From positions 1 to 8,366 of the forward strand of contig CAYZKG010000119.1 in assembly GCA_964478915.1 (NCBI GenBank): a stretch of DNA of 8,366 nucleotides, in the 5' to 3' direction. Numbering within the stretch: the first letter of the stretch is position 1; each line of letters begins with the position of its first letter. Source of the stretch: CAYJUM01 sp964478915 (lineage in GTDB: Bacteria > Nitrospirota > Nitrospiria > Nitrospirales > Nitrospiraceae). The position numbers and the translations under genes are program-made. Below the pieces are notes generated by a model, which was given only the letters and a program-made list of their open reading frames with translations, ran no database searches and was not told where the DNA came from. Positions 6,435-8,366 of this stretch are shown piece after piece.

Positions 6435-6436
6435 AC

Positions 6437-6441
6437 AGGAG
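6437..6441 (+). promoter_or_regulatory. Shine-Dalgarno deciding the pseudopilin GTG start
   Basis: AGGAG, 7 bases before GTG 6449. It is the only good ribosome site for this frame, which otherwise stays open far back into the preceding gene, and it selects a start giving a prepilin leader of normal size (19 residues). Confidence 0.75.
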
Positions 6442-6448
6442 TCTTGTA

Positions 6449-7066
6449 GTGTCACCTCGCCCTTCACCCCTCACTCCTTACTCCTTACTCGTTTGCCAGA
6501 AGGGGGTCACGTATCTCGTGGTCATGTGCGCCATCGCGCTCATGGGTGTCGCGATGACCGCTGTGGGGAAGCAATGGAGCGTAGAGATGAAACGGGATCG
6601 TGAGGCGGAGCTCGCGTTCCGGGGCAATCGGATCAAGGCGGCCCTCGAGGCCTATGCTGCCGATTACGAAGTGATGAAAGCCACCCGGCCGAACCGCTAC
6701 CCGGTCAACCTTCAGCAGCTCACCCAAAAGCCCAAACGCTATCTGCCCCGCGTGTACAAGGACCCTATCACCGGCCAGGACTTCGAGTTGATCAAGGTGG
6801 GGGCGGAGATCCGTGGGGTCAGGAGCCGGAGCAAGGGCGTGCCTTTGGACCAGGTTCGGTTCAAGAAGGCCGCGACCTATCACGATGTTTTATTCCAGGC
6901 CATGCCGCCGAGTGGCGGCCAGCCATGTGGCCCGGGCGCCGTTGCGATCAATCCGCTGAATCCCCTGGCCGGCTGCGTGCCTGCGGCGCAAGCGACGCCT
7001 GCGGCTGGGCCCCAGTCCCAGGCTGGACAGGCTGCGCCGCAGGCTCCTCCCCAGGCCCTGCCATAG
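6449..7066 (+). CDS. Type II secretion/type IV pilus-like pseudopilin
   Basis: 205 residues from GTG 6449. A 19-residue leader ends in QKG, the expected prepilin peptidase site, and is followed by the hydrophobic helix VTYLVVMCAIALMGVAMTAVG (20-40) and an amphipathic, charged continuation 'KRDREAELAFRGNRIKAALEAY'. The middle has the GspG-like 'YLPRVYKDPITGQDFELI' segment (about 98-115). The C-terminus is a Gly/Pro/Ala/Gln-rich tail (about 152-205) containing a Cys-bracketed QPC...NPLNPLAGC motif (158-176). The usual Glu at mature position 5 is Val24 here; relatives of this minor-pseudopilin type starting 'GFTYL' also lack it. The leader is largely encoded by a 7-bp tandem repeat and carries little positive charge apart from Arg4 and Lys18. 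Last gene of the operon, 14 bases after the preceding stop and just before a terminator. Whether it is a major or minor subunit is not decidable here. Confidence 0.85.
   Translation: MSPRPSPLTPYSLLVCQKGVTYLVVMCAIALMGVAMTAVGKQWSVEMKRDREAELAFRGNRIKAALEAYAADYEVMKATRPNRYPVNLQQLTQKPKRYLPRVYKDPITGQDFELIKVGAEIRGVRSRSKGVPLDQVRFKKAATYHDVLFQAMPPSGGQPCGPGAVAINPLNPLAGCVPAAQATPAAGPQSQAGQAAPQAPPQALP
6457..6491 (+). repeat. Degenerate 7-bp tandem repeat (5 units) encoding the prepilin leader
   Basis: The units read TCGCCCT, TCACCCC, TCACTCC, TTACTCC, TTACTCG. The 35 bases encode most of leader residues 4-15. Period, length and consensus resemble the tract at 5236-5270. Confidence 0.7.
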
Positions 7067-7067
7067 G

Positions 7068-7103
7068 AGCTTCAAGTTCGGGCGTCTTGGGGCTGTGGTT
7101 TTT
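7068..7103 (+). terminator. Probable Rho-independent terminator of the pilus-like operon
   Basis: AGCTTCAAG (7068-7076) can pair with CTTGGGGCT (7086-7094) over 9 bp, with 7 Watson-Crick and 2 G-U pairs, around a 9-base loop. A GTGG spacer and then TTTTT (7099-7103) follow. It begins 2 bases after the pseudopilin stop. The T-tract is short and slightly offset, so termination may be partial. Confidence 0.5.
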
Positions 7104-7119
7104 CAGGAGGGCGGTTCGG

Positions 7120-7125
7120 TATGAT
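7120..7125 (+). promoter_or_regulatory. Possible -10 element for the lipoprotein gene
   Basis: TATGAT (5/6 to consensus) lies 17 bases past the putative terminator and about 60 before the lipoprotein start. No acceptable -35 hexamer is seen at 16-18 bases, so this is weak. The element gains some weight only from its place between a terminator and a new gene pair. Confidence 0.22.
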
Positions 7126-7184
7126 AGAAATACAGCAGCCTGTTCCCGAAGCACCGAAGCGTTCGCAGCGTCGAAGTGGCGACC

Positions 7185-7829
7185 ATGGTAGAACGGCGGG
7201 TGTTGCTCAGTATCGGCGCCGTGTTTCTGCTGTCAGCGGTGGCAGGGTGCCAGTCTGCTGCCTCTCACCGCGTCCCCACCTCCCATGTCTGGAAGAGTAT
7301 CCCGCCATCCATTCAGGTGCCATCCACCGTGGAGCGGCTGGCGGTGCTCTATCCCAAGACCTACATCCGGGAGCTGATGGAGGCGTACGCGCGGCTGGAG
7401 GGAGCGACGTTTCAGTTAAAAGAACAGCGGCCGTTTCTTCGCATCGTGGAGCGATCCTCCCTGCAGCACATTCTGGACGAGCACCGGCTCCAGTTCGGTG
7501 GCGCGGTCTCGGAAGAGACCGCCATCCGCTTGGGACGGTTGCTCGGGGTGGATAGCGTCTTGTTCTATCGCATCGAAAGCCCGACCGTGCGGGACCGGCT
7601 GTTCGCCCGCCTGCATCATGAGCTGCCGCCTGTTCTGGTGACCAGCAAGATCATCATGGTGGAGACCGCCGAAGTGGTCTTCCACAATGTGGTCAGCAGC
7701 CCCATCGCCCAGCCCGATGACGAACGATCGCCATTCTCCAGGGATATGCGTCTCCAGCCCCACATCCGCACCGCGCTCGACCGAGGGGTGGACCAGACCA
7801 TCGCCGACCTCTGGCATGCCTTCCGGTAA
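7185..7829 (+). CDS. CsgG/LpoB-like outer-membrane lipoprotein
   Basis: 214 residues. A basic n-region (MVERR), a hydrophobic stretch and the lipobox VAGC (19-22) make it a lipoprotein with Cys22 lipidated. The residue after Cys is Gln, not Asp, so outer-membrane sorting is expected. Residues 84-131 ('FLRIVERSSLQHILDEHRLQ.GG.VSEETAIRLGRLLGVDSVLFYRIE') follow the pattern of CsgG-type and LpoB-like domains: 'ivdRs.l..il.E..l...g...e.a.klgkllgad.il.g.v'. CsgG forms curli export pores, but many single-domain relatives are periplasmic lipoproteins of unknown role, and the pore-forming segments are not evident here. The start is ATG 7185, giving a compact signal peptide; GTG 7176 is 3 codons upstream. 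Neither has a strong Shine-Dalgarno. It lies after a terminator-like hairpin, so it is probably a separate unit, together with the gene 12 bases downstream. Confidence 0.7.
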   Translation: MVERRVLLSIGAVFLLSAVAGCQSAASHRVPTSHVWKSIPPSIQVPSTVERLAVLYPKTYIRELMEAYARLEGATFQLKEQRPFLRIVERSSLQHILDEHRLQFGGAVSEETAIRLGRLLGVDSVLFYRIESPTVRDRLFARLHHELPPVLVTSKIIMVETAEVVFHNVVSSPIAQPDDERSPFSRDMRLQPHIRTALDRGVDQTIADLWHAFR

Positions 7830-7841
7830 GCTGCTCCCGTG

Positions 7842-8366
7842 ATGCTCCCAGGAGTTTCCCAGGCCAACAGCGGCATTGTCAGGCAGATGACTCCGACGTT
7901 CGTCTGCGCCTTCGTCCTTGCCTTTGCGCTCTCAAGCCCGGATGCAGGTGGGGAGGTGCCGATCGAGCAGCTCAAAGACCTCACCGGTCGGGCGAGTGCG
8001 GTCGTGACCTTGAAGAGCCGTGATAATTTCGCGAATGAGTTCCGGTATGACGTGAGCGTCAGGAACCAGAGCAACGAGGCCTTTGTCGCCGATTCCCTGA
8101 TCATCGTGCTGGAGCAGGTCAGGGATCTTGCCGGGCACGATTTCCTGGGCCATCACGATTTCCTGGGCCATATCGAAGTCCTGGGTTACGACGGGCAGAC
8201 CCCGGACGGCAAATTCTATTTTCGGATCCCGCACGGCGAAGGGAAGGAATTACCGCCGTACAGCGAGAGCGAACCGGCGACGGTCCGGCTGCGCAACGTG
8301 GATTACACGATCATCTTCACGCCCTCCTTCCGAGTCCTCGGCCGGCAGCCGCCGAGGCCGGATCCG
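7842..8366 (+). CDS. Secreted protein of unknown function, C-terminus beyond the window
   Basis: The frame is open from ATG 7842 to the last base (175 codons, no stop). Residues 17-32 (TPTFVCAFVLAFALSS) look like a signal-peptide core, so the protein is exported. ATG 7887 is an alternative start that gives a shorter signal peptide without a positive charge; neither start has a good Shine-Dalgarno. The mature part alternates short beta-like strands ('FRYDVSVRNQSNEAFVADSLIIVLEQV', '...GKFYFRIP...LPPYSESEPATVRLRN') and resembles the Ig/fibronectin-like beta-sandwich modules of large secreted proteins with an '...NqSn..f..sL.ivl...' pattern, though I cannot name a family. Residues 99-110 are an exact tandem HDFLGH-HDFLGH. 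Located 12 bases after the lipoprotein gene and likely co-transcribed with it. Confidence 0.65.
   Translation, partial: MLPGVSQANSGIVRQMTPTFVCAFVLAFALSSPDAGGEVPIEQLKDLTGRASAVVTLKSRDNFANEFRYDVSVRNQSNEAFVADSLIIVLEQVRDLAGHDFLGHHDFLGHIEVLGYDGQTPDGKFYFRIPHGEGKELPPYSESEPATVRLRNVDYTIIFTPSFRVLGRQPPRPDP
8136..8171 (+). repeat. Exact 18-bp tandem duplication inside the last gene
   Basis: cacgatttcctgggccat occurs twice back to back (8136-8153 and 8154-8171). It encodes HDFLGH twice in frame and is followed by a diverged third unit (IEVLGY). Exact at the DNA level, so probably recent. Confidence 0.9.

Noticed and set aside
6074..6448. Upstream extension of the pseudopilin frame into the DUF4124-like gene
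   Set aside because: The extension has no recognisable content, overlaps a gene with a clear exported head, and lies before a good AGGAG site that selects GTG 6449.
5236..6491. CRISPR-like array from the heptamer tracts
   Set aside because: The units are 7 bp, contiguous and degenerate, without spacers, and lie within coding sequence.
7121..7555. Open frame starting inside the region upstream of the lipoprotein and overlapping it
   Set aside because: It has no signal peptide or domain and covers the lipoprotein reading frame, which has a lipobox and a recognisable core.

Overview
The window is GC-rich and densely coded. It comes from a Gram-negative (diderm) bacterium: it carries a type IV pilus/type II secretion-like assembly operon, a lipoprotein with a clean lipobox, and several exported proteins. 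The gene set and order (GspE/PilB ATPase, PilM-, PilN-, PilO- and PilP-like proteins, a retropepsin-like protease, a DUF4124-type protein, a pseudopilin) resemble what I recall from Nitrospirota such as Nitrospira. That placement is from memory and low in confidence. The sequence is a draft scaffold: a 100-N gap sits inside one gene, and its flanks show that the gap is an assembly artefact.

Left edge (1-315), minus strand: two small membrane-protein genes, coupled by a TAATG overlap; the second runs off the window. They are driven by two near-consensus sigma70 promoters in tandem, 41 bp apart. The proximal promoter sits so close to the GTG start that its transcript would be leaderless.

Main operon (395-7066), plus strand: eight genes with junctions from a 4-base overlap to a 14-base gap. 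In order they are a GspE/PilB-type assembly ATPase, a PilM/MshI-like actin-fold protein, PilN (interrupted by the artificial gap), PilO, a PilP/GspC-like connector, a secreted retropepsin-like aspartic protease with a DUF4124-like head, a second DUF4124-like exported protein with a Pro/Met-rich tail, and a pseudopilin. A probable Rho-independent terminator follows at 7068-7103. The first five products would form the cytoplasmic motor and inner-membrane alignment complex of a filament or secretion machine. The last three look like periplasmic or secreted partners or cargo. No platform protein (GspF/PilC), secretin or prepilin peptidase is present, so those must lie elsewhere.

Right edge (7185-8366), plus strand: a CsgG/LpoB-like lipoprotein gene, then a secreted protein of unknown function that is cut by the window end and contains an 18-bp tandem duplication.

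The least ordinary signals are: (i) two neighbouring genes whose products share a signal peptide plus 'YRC...TDSPAQL..C' head but carry unrelated tails, one a protease; (ii) a Cys-bracketed QPCxPG...NPhNPh...C motif shared by the second of these and the pseudopilin; (iii) degenerate 7-bp repeats that encode the N-terminal leaders of two genes of the operon; (iv) the tandem promoters with a predicted leaderless GTG start. Together (i)-(iii) suggest a lineage-specific accessory module added to a conserved pilus/secretion core.
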